Position numbers and translations under genes: made by a program. Shown here in pieces: positions 36,380 to 46,600 of a stretch of DNA of 64,000 bases (position 1 is its first letter; each line of letters begins with the position of its first letter). Origin of the DNA: an uncultured Reyranella sp. (GTDB lineage Bacteria > Pseudomonadota > Alphaproteobacteria > Reyranellales > Reyranellaceae); NCBI RefSeq assembly GCF_945957355.1, contig NZ_CAMFKM010000009.1, forward strand, positions 1 through 64,000, written 5' to 3'. The notes under the pieces were generated by a model. The model was not told the origin of the DNA. It searched no databases and was given only the letters and a program-made list of their open reading frames with translations.

Positions 36380-36724
36380 TCAATCCTTCTTCGTGAAGAT
36401 GTCGAGGACCAGCGGCACCTGCTGGCCCATCCAGATCGCGCGGTCGCGATGATCCTCGAGATCGTGCCCGGTGTTGGGATGAATGAACACCGTAAGTTCG
36501 CCGCGGTGGAGGGTGAGCCACGACATGACCGGAAGGAACTGTTCGTTCTTCAGGGCGACCTGATAGCTGAAGCGCGGATGCGGCCCGACCGGCTTCTCGT
36601 GAAAGCGGCCCATTTCGATCGGGAAGGTCTTCTCGATCCGCTCGCGCAGCGCCCATGCCGCATCGCGAGACGCTTCGTCGAAGTAGACGTGGGCATGCCA
36701 GTCCTTGATTTGGTCAGCATTCAT
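36380..36724 (-). CDS. DOPA 4,5-dioxygenase family protein
   Basis: 114 residues from ATG 36724 (MNADQIKDWHAHVYF). The vicinal-oxygen-chelate-like fold carries metal-ligand histidines in DWHAHVYFD, EKPVGPHPRF and LTLHRGELTVFIHPNTGHDLEDHRD. Characterised members open the catechol ring of DOPA extradiolly; bacterial homologues are untested or act on small catechols. Upstream in-frame ATGs at 36736 and 36748 are possible starts. Operon with the CinA-type gene. Confidence 0.85.
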   Translation of the reverse strand: MNADQIKDWHAHVYFDEASRDAAWALRERIEKTFPIEMGRFHEKPVGPHPRFSYQVALKNEQFLPVMSWLTLHRGELTVFIHPNTGHDLEDHRDRAIWMGQQVPLVLDIFTKKD

Positions 36725-36809
36725 GACGTTCACCATATCGTTGCACAACCCGCCTGACGGAACCTAGAACCGTTCCCCGAGCCGAGCTTGCTTGCTAGGG
36801 TTGGGCATC

Positions 36810-37934
36810 ATGAACTTCGATTTCTCCGACGACCAGAAGCTGCTCAAGGAGCAGGTTCGCAAATTCCTCGCCGACAAGTGCCCCACCAAAGTGGTGCGGC
36901 GCGTGCTCGACGGCAACGAAACCCACGCGGACGATGTCTGGAAAGGGCTCGTCGATCTCGGCGTGCCCGCCCTCGGCATTCCCGAAGAGTATGGCGGTAT
37001 GGGCCTGTCGCCGCTCGAGGTCTGCGTCGCCGCCGAAGAGATCGGTCGCGCCGCGGCGCCAGTGCCGTTCGACAGCTCGGTGGTGCTGGCGACCGAAGCG
37101 CTGAAGCTCGCGGGCTCCGACGCGCAGAAGAAGAAGTGGTTGCCCGAGCTCGCGTCCGGCAAGGCGATCGGCACCCTGGCGATTGCCGAGGGCGCGCAGC
37201 CGCCGAAGCCGCGGAACATCCGCACCACCTTTGGCGGCGGTCGTCTGAACGGCAAGAAGCTTCCGGTGACCGACGGCGAGGCCGCGACCTTCGCCATCGT
37301 GCTCGCCAATACCGGGGGCTCAGGCGATCGCGCCGTGTCTCTCGTGCTGGTCGATCTCACGCAGAAGGCCGTGGCCAGGAAGCGCATCGAGACGATCGAT
37401 CCCGCGCGCAAGCATGCCGAGCTCTCCTTCAGCGACGCCTCGGCCGAACTGCTGGGCGCTGAGGGCGAAGGCTGGCGCCTGCTCGAGCGGCTGTACGATG
37501 CGGCGGCGGTCTACTTCGCCTTTGCCCAGGTGGGCGGCGCCGAGGCGGCGATGTGGATGGCGCGCGACTATGCGCTGCAGCGCAACGCCTTCGGCCGCGC
37601 CATCGGCTCCTACCAGGCGATCAAGCACAAGCTGGCGGACTGCTACGTCAAGCTCGAGCTGGCGCGCTCCAACGCCTACTACGGCGCCATGATGCTGACC
37701 GAGGACGGCGCCGACCTGCCGCTGGCCGCGGCGGCGGCGCGTATCGCCGCGACCGACGCCTACGACTTCGCGGCCAAGGAGAACATCCAGACCCATGGCG
37801 GCATCGGCTTCACCTGGGAGGCCGACACGCAGTTCCACTACCGCCGCTCGCGTTTGATGGCGCTGTCGCTGGGCGGGCCGATGGCCTGGAAGGACAAGCT
37901 GGTGACCCGTCTCGAACAGAAGAACGCGGCCTAG
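36810..37934 (+). CDS. Acyl-CoA dehydrogenase (small subunit type)
   Basis: 374 residues from ATG 36810 (MNFDFSDDQKLLKEQV). ACAD fold: helical N domain, GIPEEYGGMGLSPLE, middle beta domain with IAEGAQPP, and RNAFGRAIGSYQAIKHKLAD with HGGIGFTWEADTQFHYRR in the C domain. The E in GFTWE sits at the usual catalytic-base position. It is followed 9 bases later by a second ACAD gene. Such pairs, like pimeloyl-CoA dehydrogenase PimD/PimC, can form a heteromer. Confidence 0.9.
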   Translation: MNFDFSDDQKLLKEQVRKFLADKCPTKVVRRVLDGNETHADDVWKGLVDLGVPALGIPEEYGGMGLSPLEVCVAAEEIGRAAAPVPFDSSVVLATEALKLAGSDAQKKKWLPELASGKAIGTLAIAEGAQPPKPRNIRTTFGGGRLNGKKLPVTDGEAATFAIVLANTGGSGDRAVSLVLVDLTQKAVARKRIETIDPARKHAELSFSDASAELLGAEGEGWRLLERLYDAAAVYFAFAQVGGAEAAMWMARDYALQRNAFGRAIGSYQAIKHKLADCYVKLELARSNAYYGAMMLTEDGADLPLAAAAARIAATDAYDFAAKENIQTHGGIGFTWEADTQFHYRRSRLMALSLGGPMAWKDKLVTRLEQKNAA

Positions 37935-37943
37935 GAGGAAACG

Positions 37944-39167
37944 ATGGACTTCAACGATACCCCCGAAGAAGCCGCCTTCCGCCAGGAAGTGCGCGCCTGG
38001 CTCGACGCCAACGCCACGCGCAAGAGCGACGACACGCAGAGCAACCGCGCGCGCAACGACGATCCGGGACTGCTGCAGAAGGCCAAGGCATGGCAGGACA
38101 AGAAGGCCACTGCCGGCTACGCGCGCATGACCTGGCCGAAGGAATTCGGCGGACGCGGCGCCTCGCCCATCCTGCAGGTGATCTACCAGCAGGAAGAGTC
38201 GAACTACCTGGTGCCGCTGGGCTTCTTCGACATCGGGCTGGGCATGTGCATCCCGACGATGATGGCCTATGCGACGCCCGAGCAGCTGAAGCGTTACGTG
38301 AAGCCGGCGCTGCACGGCCAGGAGATCTGGTGCCAGCTCTTCTCCGAGCCGGCCGCGGGTTCCGACGTGGCGGGCATTCGCACCAAGGCCGAGCGCGACG
38401 GCGACGACTGGATCATCAACGGCCAGAAAGTCTGGACGTCGGGCGCGCACTATTGCGACTTCGGCATCGTGATCACGCGCACCGATCCGAACGTGCCGAA
38501 GCACGCCGGCCTCACCATGTTCTTCCTCGACATGAAGAGCCCCGGCGTCGAGGTCCGTCCGATCAAGCAGATGTCGGGGGGCGCCAACTTCAACGAGGTG
38601 TTCTTCACCAACGTCCGCATCCCCGACAGCCAGCGGCTGGGCAAGGTGGGTGAGGGATGGAAAGCCGCGCTCACCACCTTGATGAACGAGCGTCTCGCCG
38701 TCGGCCTGCCGTCGGGCGGCCTCGACATCGACGAGCTGATGGAGCTGGCGCGCGAGACCGAGCTGGAGGACGGCGCGGCGATCCGCAACCAGCAGGTCCG
38801 CTCTAAGATCGCCGACTGGTACGTCCAGCAGCAGGGCCTCAAGCTCACGCGCTATCGCACGCTGACGGCGCTGTCCAAGGGCCAGACACCGGGGCCGGAA
38901 TCCTCGATCATCAAGATCGTGGCGGCCCCCAAGATGCAGGACATGGGCGCCTTCGCGATGGAGCTGATGGGCCATGCCGGCATCATGAAGGAGGACGTGC
39001 CCTTCGCGGCCGGCTTCCAGGCTCAATGGATCGGCGGCGCCGGCTTCCGCATCGCCGGCGGCACCGACGAGATCCTGCGCAACATTGTGGCTGAGCGCGT
39101 GCTGGGACTGCCGGCCGACATCCGGGTCGATAAGGATATTCCGTTCAACAAGTTGACGCGCTCATAG
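37944..39167 (+). CDS. Acyl-CoA dehydrogenase (large subunit type)
   Basis: 407 residues, preceded by GGAGGAAAC. N-terminal MDFNDTPEEAAFRQEVRAWL; FAD-binding core QLFSEPAAGSDVAGI and KVWTSGAHY; C-terminal GTDEILRNIVAERVLGLP. It lacks the GIGFTxE catalytic glutamate block that its partner keeps, which agrees with an alpha/beta heteromer in which only one subunit type provides the base. The acyl substrate is unknown. A hairpin follows 19 bases after the stop. Confidence 0.9.
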   Translation: MDFNDTPEEAAFRQEVRAWLDANATRKSDDTQSNRARNDDPGLLQKAKAWQDKKATAGYARMTWPKEFGGRGASPILQVIYQQEESNYLVPLGFFDIGLGMCIPTMMAYATPEQLKRYVKPALHGQEIWCQLFSEPAAGSDVAGIRTKAERDGDDWIINGQKVWTSGAHYCDFGIVITRTDPNVPKHAGLTMFFLDMKSPGVEVRPIKQMSGGANFNEVFFTNVRIPDSQRLGKVGEGWKAALTTLMNERLAVGLPSGGLDIDELMELARETELEDGAAIRNQQVRSKIADWYVQQQGLKLTRYRTLTALSKGQTPGPESSIIKIVAAPKMQDMGAFAMELMGHAGIMKEDVPFAAGFQAQWIGGAGFRIAGGTDEILRNIVAERVLGLPADIRVDKDIPFNKLTRS

Positions 39168-39185
39168 CGCGTCGGCTCGCGCGGT

Positions 39186-39223
39186 GCAGAATGGATAGGA
39201 AATCTGATCCTTATCCATTCTGC
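39186..39223. terminator. Hairpin after the acyl-CoA dehydrogenase operon
   Basis: GCAGAATGGATA and TATCCATTCTGC form a perfect 12-bp stem, extended by GGA/TCC with one bulged base around a 7-nt loop. No T-run follows on either strand. It lies between convergent genes and probably acts as a 3'-end or stability hairpin. Confidence 0.5.
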
Positions 39224-39265
39224 CCGGTGTGGGCTCTCGCGCCTATGAAGGCGCTGCCGCCCACC

Positions 39266-39287
39266 AGGGCTTTCTTACGAAAGCCCT
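39266..39287. terminator. Hairpin at the end of the tctC gene
   Basis: AGGGCTTTC and GAAAGCCCT form a 9-bp stem with a TTAC loop, overlapping the stop codon of the leftward receptor gene. Neither side has a U-rich tail, so it is a weak intrinsic terminator at best. Confidence 0.4.
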
Positions 39288-40251
39288 AGCGTTGCTTGAG
39301 CGCCCATTCTGTATATTTGGTCGCCGCCGCATGCGAGTCGGCGTAGTACTTGGCATATTCCGCCCCGACCATCGGCTTCAGCGCGAGGCCCTGTTCGTCC
39401 ATCTTCTTGATGTGCTCGGGATCGTTGATCGCCTTCAGGAAGGCGGTCTCGAGCACCTTGATCGCGTCGGCGGGTGTGCCCTTCGGCACGGCGATGCCGC
39501 GCGTCGAGGAGGAGATCACCGACGGCAGGCCGAGCTCCTTGGTGGTCGGCACGTCGGGCAGGAACTTGGAACGTACGTCGTCCGTCACGACCAAGGCGCG
39601 CAGCTCGCCCGACTTCACCCTCTTCACGATGCCGCCGACATTGTCGAAGGCGCAGTCGACATGGCCGCCCATGACGCCGGTGAGCTGCTGGGCGGAGCCT
39701 TCGAAGTGGACGATGCGGAAGTTCACCTTCGCCGCGTCGTCGACCATCAGGATCGCCAGATGGTCGTCGCTCAGGATGCCTGTGGTGCAGGCGCTGATCT
39801 TGCCGGGCGCCTTTTTGGCGGCGTCGAGCAGGTCGCCGAACGTCTTGTAGGGGCTGTCTGCCTTCACCCACACGACGCCGGGGTCGAGCACCTGGTTCAC
39901 CACGGGCACGAAGCTGTCCATCTTGAACGCCGCCTTGCGCTCGGGATCGAGCACGATGGTGCTGACGCTGGGCAGGTTGATGAAGGTCACGGTGTAGCCG
40001 TCGGGACGGGCGCGGGCGCCCTCGGTGAAGCCGATCTGGCCGCCGGCGCCGCCCTTGTTCACGACCGTAATGGGTTGGCCGAGGCCCTTCTCCGCGATCG
40101 AGGCCAGGATGCGTGCGCCGATGTCGGTGTTACCGCCGGCCGGGAAGGCGACGATCATCTGTACCGCCTTGCGCGGGAAGTTCTGCGCGAAGGCAGGGGC
40201 CGCGAGGGCCGTGGCGCCGGCAGCGGCGATCAGGGTGCGTCTGCGGATCAT
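39286..40251 (-). CDS. tctC: Bug-family (TctC) receptor of a tripartite tricarboxylate transporter
   Basis: 321 residues from ATG 40251 (MIRRRTLIAAAGATALAAPAFAQ), an export signal with an arginine run. Mature motifs RKAVQMIVAFPAGGNTDIGAR, TVVNKGGAGGQIGFTEGA and PDGYTVTFI. Unlike the two other receptors in the window it sits directly downstream of tctA and tctB, so a full transporter is encoded. Ligand is probably a di- or tricarboxylate, not provable. The 589-residue track ORF is a run-on through the tctA antisense frame. Confidence 0.92.
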   Translation of the reverse strand: MIRRRTLIAAAGATALAAPAFAQNFPRKAVQMIVAFPAGGNTDIGARILASIAEKGLGQPITVVNKGGAGGQIGFTEGARARPDGYTVTFINLPSVSTIVLDPERKAAFKMDSFVPVVNQVLDPGVVWVKADSPYKTFGDLLDAAKKAPGKISACTTGILSDDHLAILMVDDAAKVNFRIVHFEGSAQQLTGVMGGHVDCAFDNVGGIVKRVKSGELRALVVTDDVRSKFLPDVPTTKELGLPSVISSSTRGIAVPKGTPADAIKVLETAFLKAINDPEHIKKMDEQGLALKPMVGAEYAKYYADSHAAATKYTEWALKQR

Positions 40252-40265
40252 GGAAGTCCTCCTTT

Positions 40266-41765
40266 TCATTCGATGTCGGTTTGTCTCAGGCTGGCGAAGG
40301 CGCGCGGCCGCAGGGCGATGGCAGCCAGCACGATGAGCGGAATGGCAAGCAGCGCGAGCGCAAGCGGACGGTCGAGGAAGATCGCGAAGCTGCCGCCAGA
40401 GATTTCCAGCGTCGTCCGCAGCGACTTCTCCATCATCGGTCCCAGGATCAGCGCCAGGATCGCCGGTGCGATCGGGAAGTCGAGCTTGCGCAGAATGTAG
40501 CCCAACACGCCGAAGCCCAGCATGACCCAGACGTCGAACAAGCTCTGCTTCAGCCCATAGGCGCCGATGATGCAGAAGATGAGCACGCCGGTGCAGAGAT
40601 AGGCGAAGGGGATCTTCAGGAGCCGCGCCCACAGCCCGACCAGCGGCAGGTTCAGGATCAGCAGCAGCACGTTGCCGACGAAGAACGAGGCGATCACCGT
40701 CCAGACCAGCTCCGGCTTCTCCTGGAACAGGAACGGGCCGGGAGTCAGGCCATTGACGATGAAGGCCCCCATCAGCACCGCGATGGTGGGAGAACTCGGA
40801 ACCCCCAGCGCCAGCAGCGGCACCATGGAGCCGTTGGCATAGGCGTTGTTGGCCGTCTCGGCCGAGGCGACGCCCTCGATGGCGCCCTTGCCGAAGCGTT
40901 CCGGATTCTTGGAGACGCGCTTCTCCAGCACGTAAGCCATGAAGGTCGGGACGATGGCGCCCACCCCGGGGATCAGGCCCAGGACGAAACCGATCACGGT
41001 GCCGCGCCCGATGGCGCCGGACGACCGGCGCCACTCGTCGCGCGTCGGATACCACTTCTTGAGGTCGGCCTGGATCAGATGGCTCTGGCGTGCTTCCGCG
41101 GCCAGCAGGAGTTCGCCGACGCCGAACAGGCCCATCACGACCGGCACGAAGCCGATGCCGTCATAGAGTTCCTCGATGCCGAAGGTGAAGCGCGGCGCGC
41201 CGCGGACCGGATCCATGCCGATGAGCGACAGGAGCAGGCCCAGTGCCGTCATGAGCAGCGCTGCCAGGATGTTGCGGCCGGCCAGGCCGACCACGAGGCA
41301 GAGCCCCGCGACCATCAGGGCAAAGAACTCGGCCGGCCCGAACTTCAGCGCCAGGCTGGCCAGCGGTGCGGCGACGGCGACCAGCAGGATCGTGGCGACG
41401 ATGCCGCCGACGAACGAACCGATGGCGGCGATGGCGAGCGCGGAGCCCGCGCGTCCCTGCTTGGCCATCTGGTAGCCGTCGATGCAGGTGACGACCGAGG
41501 CGGCTTCGCCCGGTACGTTGATCAGCACCGAGGTGATCGTGCCCCCGTACATCGCGCCGTAGTAGATGGCGCACAGCATGATGATGGCGCCGGTCGCATC
41601 GAGATTGAAGGTCAGCGGGATCAGGATCGCGGTGCCGGCGGCGGGCCCGAGGCCCGGCAGCACGCCGATCAGCGTGCCCAGCACGCAACCCACGAAGGCG
41701 AACAACAGATTGTTGAACGACAGGGCCGCCCCGAGCCCGGCCATCAGATATCCGAGCGATTCCAT
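40266..41765 (-). CDS. tctA: Tripartite tricarboxylate transporter large permease
   Basis: 499 residues, about 12 transmembrane helices. Start ATG 41765 (MESLGYLMAGLGAALS); the longer ORF runs into tctB. TctA signatures: GVLPGLGPAAGTAILIPLTF near the N terminus, YGGTITSVLINVPGEAAS, and the mirrored LGLIPGVGAIVPTFMAYVLEKRVSK with ANNAYANGSMVPLLALGVPSSPT. It moves the receptor-delivered carboxylate with a cation gradient. Its ATG overlaps the tctB stop by one base. Confidence 0.93.
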   Translation of the reverse strand: MESLGYLMAGLGAALSFNNLLFAFVGCVLGTLIGVLPGLGPAAGTAILIPLTFNLDATGAIIMLCAIYYGAMYGGTITSVLINVPGEAASVVTCIDGYQMAKQGRAGSALAIAAIGSFVGGIVATILLVAVAAPLASLALKFGPAEFFALMVAGLCLVVGLAGRNILAALLMTALGLLLSLIGMDPVRGAPRFTFGIEELYDGIGFVPVVMGLFGVGELLLAAEARQSHLIQADLKKWYPTRDEWRRSSGAIGRGTVIGFVLGLIPGVGAIVPTFMAYVLEKRVSKNPERFGKGAIEGVASAETANNAYANGSMVPLLALGVPSSPTIAVLMGAFIVNGLTPGPFLFQEKPELVWTVIASFFVGNVLLLILNLPLVGLWARLLKIPFAYLCTGVLIFCIIGAYGLKQSLFDVWVMLGFGVLGYILRKLDFPIAPAILALILGPMMEKSLRTTLEISGGSFAIFLDRPLALALLAIPLIVLAAIALRPRAFASLRQTDIE

Positions 41766-42235
41766 CAGACAGCCCAGGGTCCGGGCGGCAGCAGCACGTC
41801 GAGCCAGCGCGTGAAGACGTAGTAGACGCCGAAGCTGCCGGCGATGGCGAACAGGCCAATTGCGTACCAGCGCCGTTCGCCCAGGGCGAAGGTGAGCACT
41901 GCGATGAAGACCAGGATCGCCAGTTCGAAGCCCAGCCAGCCCATCAACAGGGTCGCGCCGGCCACCGCACCGATGATGATCATGACGCGGAAGGCGCTTT
42001 CGCCACGCGGGAAGAGAGTCTCGTCGCTCTCGATCGGCGGCTTGCGCCACACGTCGAGCATCAGCAGGCCGGCGAACAGGACGCCGAGCAGTGCAAGCCA
42101 GAAGGAGAAGAAGCCGGGACCGGGGCCCAGCCGGTCGGTCAGCGACAGCAGGAGCGATTGCCAGATGGCGAAGACGCAGATCGACATCATCGTCGCCGTC
42201 GCGACAAGCCAGCCGCGTCGCGCGTTTCGCGACAT
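41765..42235 (-). CDS. tctB: Tripartite tricarboxylate transporter small permease
   Basis: 156 residues, four transmembrane helices (for example ATATMMSICVFAIWQSLLL, FFSFWLALLGVLFAGLLML, AFRVMIIIGAVAGATLLMGW, WYAIGLFAIAGSFGVYYVF). Matches the TctB/DUF1468 family, the small membrane subunit of TTT carriers. First gene of tctB-tctA-tctC; about 100 bp separates it from the divergent SDR gene, and the promoter must lie there. Confidence 0.9.
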   Translation of the reverse strand: MSRNARRGWLVATATMMSICVFAIWQSLLLSLTDRLGPGPGFFSFWLALLGVLFAGLLMLDVWRKPPIESDETLFPRGESAFRVMIIIGAVAGATLLMGWLGFELAILVFIAVLTFALGERRWYAIGLFAIAGSFGVYYVFTRWLDVLLPPGPWAV

Positions 42236-42337
42236 GGATCAATTTCCTCCCGGAGGTTGTTGTCGTCGGCGTTGTACCTTGCGCGGACCATAGCGGCTTT
42301 GAGATGGTCGGTAAAATAATCAGGAGGAAGACGTGCA

Positions 42338-43141
42338 ATGAACAGGCTCGATGGCAAGGTAGCGTTCCTGTCCGGCGCCGCGCGCGGCATCGGCGGCGAG
42401 GCGGCGAAGCTCATGGCGAGCGTCGGCGCGAAGGTGGCGATCGGCGATGTCCTCGAGGAGCGTGGCAGGCAGACCGCGAAGGAGATCGAGGCTGCGGGCG
42501 GACAGGCGTTGTTCGTTCCGCTGGACGTTACGCAGGAGGCCAGCTGGTCTGCCGCGATTGATGCGACCACCAAGAAGTTCGGCGGCCTCGATATCCTCGT
42601 GAACAATGCCGGCATCTTCGTCGGCAAGGGCGTCGAGGAAGCGTCGATGGATGAGTGGCACAGGCTCGTCGCCGTCAACCTGACGGGCGTCGTGCTGGGG
42701 ACGAAGATAGCGCTTCCGCATCTCAAGGCGCGAGGTGCTGCGAGCGCGCACGGATCGGCGATCGTCAATCTCGCTTCGGTGGCAGGGCTCGTGGGCTCGC
42801 AGCTCGATCCGCTCTATTCGCTGACCAAGGGCGGCGTCACGCTGTTCACCAAGTCGACGGCGCTGGAGTTCGGCCGCAAGGGCTATCGCATCCGCGTCAA
42901 TTCGATCCATCCCGGCGTCATCGACACCGACATGGGTCAGCAGACCTTCGCGATGCGGGCGCGCGCCCTCGGCACCAACGACACCGAGGCTACGCGCAAG
43001 ACGTCGCTGGCCATGCATCCGATCGGCCGGCTGGGTGTTGCCGGGGACGTCGCCAAGGGCATCGTGTTCCTGGCATCCGACGATGCGGGCTTCATGACCG
43101 GCTCGGGCCTCGTCGTTGACGGCGGCTACACGGCGCAGTGA
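42338..43141 (+). CDS. SDR family NAD(P)-dependent oxidoreductase
   Basis: 267 residues; AGGAGGAAG lies 8 bases before the ATG. Cofactor loop LSGAARGIGGEAAKLMA, Asp after strand 2 (AIGDVLEERG) suggesting NAD, NNAGIFVGKG, then NLASVAG and LYSLTKGG with catalytic Ser-Tyr-Lys, and HPGVIDTDM. Divergent from tctB, so its substrate could be related to the transported acid, but nothing else ties them. Confidence 0.9.
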   Translation: MNRLDGKVAFLSGAARGIGGEAAKLMASVGAKVAIGDVLEERGRQTAKEIEAAGGQALFVPLDVTQEASWSAAIDATTKKFGGLDILVNNAGIFVGKGVEEASMDEWHRLVAVNLTGVVLGTKIALPHLKARGAASAHGSAIVNLASVAGLVGSQLDPLYSLTKGGVTLFTKSTALEFGRKGYRIRVNSIHPGVIDTDMGQQTFAMRARALGTNDTEATRKTSLAMHPIGRLGVAGDVAKGIVFLASDDAGFMTGSGLVVDGGYTAQ

Positions 43142-43156
43142 TCCGGGGCCAGTGGC

Positions 43157-43615
43157 TCAGAAGATGCCGGCGGCGAGGCCGGCCGCCATGGCGGCGCCCA
43201 GTTCCTCGCACTGGTCGACGAACCCGGACTGCCAGGGCCCCTTGCACAGCAGCGGCTCCTGGACGGCTCGCCAACGCAGGCCGGTCAGGATCGTCTTGAC
43301 GCCGCGACGCGTGCCGGTGCCGTCGCTGCCGGCCCGGATGTAGAGGGCGCAGGGCATCCCCTGGGTCTTCTCCAGGCAGGCATTGTAGCTGCGGTCGAAG
43401 AAGTCCTTCAGGGCGCCGCTCATGTAGCCCAGGTTCTCCGTGGTACCCAGGATCACCGCCTGGGCGGCCAGCACGTCTTCCGGGCCGGCCTGCAGCGGTG
43501 GGATCACCCGGACGTCGATCCCCGTTTCGCTGCGCGCGCCGCGTTCCACCGCCTCCCGAAGGGAGAGGGTGTTCTGCGACGGGGCGTGCGCCACAATGAG
43601 CAGCCTTTTCGACAT
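43157..43615 (-). CDS. Flavodoxin/NADPH-dependent FMN reductase-like protein
   Basis: 152 residues from ATG 43615 (MSKRLLIVAHAPSQNT). Flavodoxin-like fold: phosphate loop AHAPSQNTLSLREAV, then AVILGTTENLGYMSGALKDFFDRSY, the FMN-ring loop of this family. May serve as a quinone or flavin reductase. Divergent from the carboxylase gene with only 25 bases between the starts. The 212-residue ORF reaches into the carboxylase gene and is not used. Confidence 0.85.
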   Translation of the reverse strand: MSKRLLIVAHAPSQNTLSLREAVERGARSETGIDVRVIPPLQAGPEDVLAAQAVILGTTENLGYMSGALKDFFDRSYNACLEKTQGMPCALYIRAGSDGTGTRRGVKTILTGLRWRAVQEPLLCKGPWQSGFVDQCEELGAAMAAGLAAGIF

Positions 43616-43640
43616 GGAGGGGGTTCTACCCCACGCTGAC

Positions 43641-46600
43641 ATGCTCAAGAAACTCCTGATCGCCAACCGTGGCGAGATCGCCATCCGCATCGCCCAGGCC
43701 GCCGCCGAACTCGGCATCGCGACCGTGGGCATCCATTCGGAGGACGACGCGACTTCGCTGCACGTTCGGCGGGTGGATGAAGTGCGGCCGCTCAAGGGGC
43801 GTGGCGCTGCCGCCTATCTCGACATTGCCGGCGTGATCGCGGCCGCCAGGGATGCGGGCTGCGACGCTGTGCATCCGGGCTATGGCTTTCTCTCCGAGAA
43901 CGCGGCCTTCGCAAAAGCCTGTGCCGAAGCGGGGCTGGTCTTCGTCGGCCCGACGCCCGAGCAACTCGACCTGTTCGGCGACAAGGCGCGTGCACGCGCC
44001 CAGGCGATCAAGTGCGGCGTGCCGGTCCTGCCGGGAACCGACGGTGCGGCCGACGTGGCGGGTGTGAAGGCCTTCTTCGACGGGCATCGCGGCAGCGGCA
44101 TTGTCATCAAGGCAATCGCGGGCGGCGGCGGGCGCGGCATGAGGATCGTCACGCAGGAAGGCGAGATCGACGAGGCTTTCGCCCGGGCCTCGGCGGAGGC
44201 GAAAGCGGCCTTCGGCAATGGCACCCTCTATGCCGAGAGATTGATCGCCCGGGCGCGCCATATCGAGGTGCAGATCGTGGGCGACGGAAACGGCGGCATC
44301 GCTTCGCTCGGCGAGCGCGAATGCACGATCCAGCGCCGCAGCCAGAAGATCGTCGAGCTGGCGCCCAGCCCCAATCTGTCGGAGGCGATGCGCGCGCGGA
44401 TCGTGGACTCTGCCGTCAGGATGGCGAAGGCCGTGAACTATCGCAGCCTCGGCACCTTCGAATTCCTGGTCGACGACGCGGCCCCGGATTTCTTCTGCTT
44501 CATCGAAGCCAATCCGCGCCTTCAGGTCGAGCATACCGTCACCGAGGAAGTGTGGGGCGTCGACCTGGTGACGACGCAGTTGCGGCTGGCTGGCGGGGCG
44601 CCGCTCGATGAGACGGGCGTCCGCACGGCTGCGCCGCGCGGTCACGCCGTCCAACTGCGCGTGAACATGGAGACCATGGTGGCCGATGGTTCGGCCAGGC
44701 CGGGAGGCGGGACGCTCACGGCGTTCGAGCCGCCGTCGGGACCGGGCGTGCGCGTCGACACCTATGGCTATGCGGGTTATCGCACCAATCCCAACTTCGA
44801 TTCGCTGCTGGCCAAGGTGATCGTGCATGCGGCCGATTTCGATGGCGCCCTGCAGCGGGCCGAGCGGGCCTTGGCGGCGTTCCGGCTCGAAGGCGCCCCC
44901 TCGAACATCGCCTTCCTGCGTGCCCTGATCGCCCACCCCGATTTCCGAGCCGACGAGGTCCATACGCGCTTCGTCGACCAACAGGCCGTGCCCCTGATTG
45001 AGACGGCGGCCAAGCTGAAGGCCGGGCTCTATTTCGAGGCGGCGGCTCCCGCTGCCTCCTCGACGCGGCAGGCCGGCGCACGGGTCGACAGCGTCGATCC
45101 GCTGGCGGTGCTGGCGTTCGGCAAGACGCGGTCGGAGACGGCTTCACCCGGCATGACGACCGACGCGCCGGAAGGGACGGCCGCCGTGCCTGCGCCGATG
45201 CAGGGCACCATCGTGAGCCTGTCAGTGACGGAAGGCGACGCGGTTGCGGCGGGCCAGGCGCTGCTGGTCATGGATGCGATGAAGATGCAGCACGAAATCC
45301 GCAGCCCCGTGCGTGGCTATGTGCGGCGCATCGCGGTCGAGGCCGGCGAGACGGTCTATGAGGGCCATTCGCTGCTGTTCGTCGAAGAGGCCGATGTCCA
45401 AGTGAAGGGCACGGCGGTCGAGGAGGCGATCGACCTCGACCATATCCGGCCCGACCTCGCGGAGTATTTCGAACGCCGCGCCCTGACGCTCGACGAGAAG
45501 CGGCCCGAATCCGTGGCGCGGCGGCGCAAGACCAACCAGCGGACGGCTCGCGAGAATCTCGAGGACCTGGTCGATCCCAACAGCTTCGTCGAGTACGGCG
45601 CCTTTGCAATCGCGAGCCAGCGTACGCGCCGAACCGTCGAGGACCTGATCGAGAAGACTCCAGCCGACGGCCTGATCACCGGCATTGGCCGGGTCAACGG
45701 TTCGCTGTTCGGGCCCGAGCGCAGCCGTGTTGCCGTTGCCCATTACGACTACACGGTGCTGGCGGGCACCCAGGGCAAGAACAATCACCACAAGAAGGAC
45801 CGGCTGTTCGAGATCGTCGAGAAGCAGCGGATTCCGCTGGTCTTCTTCACCGAAGGCGGCGGCGGGCGGCCGGGCGACATCGACGTGCAGTCGGTGGCCG
45901 GCCTCAATACCATGGCCTTCCACATCTTCGGGCGCCTGAGCGGTGTCGCGCCGCTGGTCGGCATCAACTCCGGCCGCTGTTTTGCCGGCAATGCGGCGAT
46001 CCTGGGCTGCTGCGATGTCGTGATCGCCACCAGGAATTCGTCGATCGGCATGGGCGGCCCGGCGATGATCGAGGGCGGCAATCTCGGCGTCTTCTCGCCC
46101 GAGGAAGTCGGGCCGATGAACGTGCAGGTCCCCAACGGCGTGGTCGACATCGCCGTCGAGGACGAAGCCGAGGCGGTCGCGGTCGCCAAGAAATACCTGT
46201 CCTACTTCCAGGGCGCGCTGCCCGAGTGGCGCGCGGCCGACCAGCGCCTGCTGCGACGGGCGATCCCGGAGAATAGGCTGCGGGTCTACGACGTGCGCGA
46301 CGTGATCGCCACGCTGTGTGACGAGGACTCGGTGCTGGAAGTGCGCCGCGCCTTCGGGCCGGGCATGGTGACGGCGTTTGGCCGTATCGAGGGAAAGCCG
46401 CTCGGTATCGTGGCAAACAATCCGGTTCATCTGGCGGGCGCCATCGACAGCGACGCCTCGGACAAGGCGGCGCGCTTCCTGCAGCTCTGCGATGCCTTCG
46501 ACATTCCGATCCTGTTCCTGTGCGACACGCCGGGCATGATGGTCGGGCCCGAGATCGAGAAGACCGCGCTGGTCCGCCACTGCTCGCGGCTGTTCGTGAC

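Noticed and set aside
39266-39287. Strong intrinsic terminator between the dehydrogenase and tctC genes
   Set aside because: The stem is good but there is no U-tail on either strand, so it is listed only as a weak hairpin.
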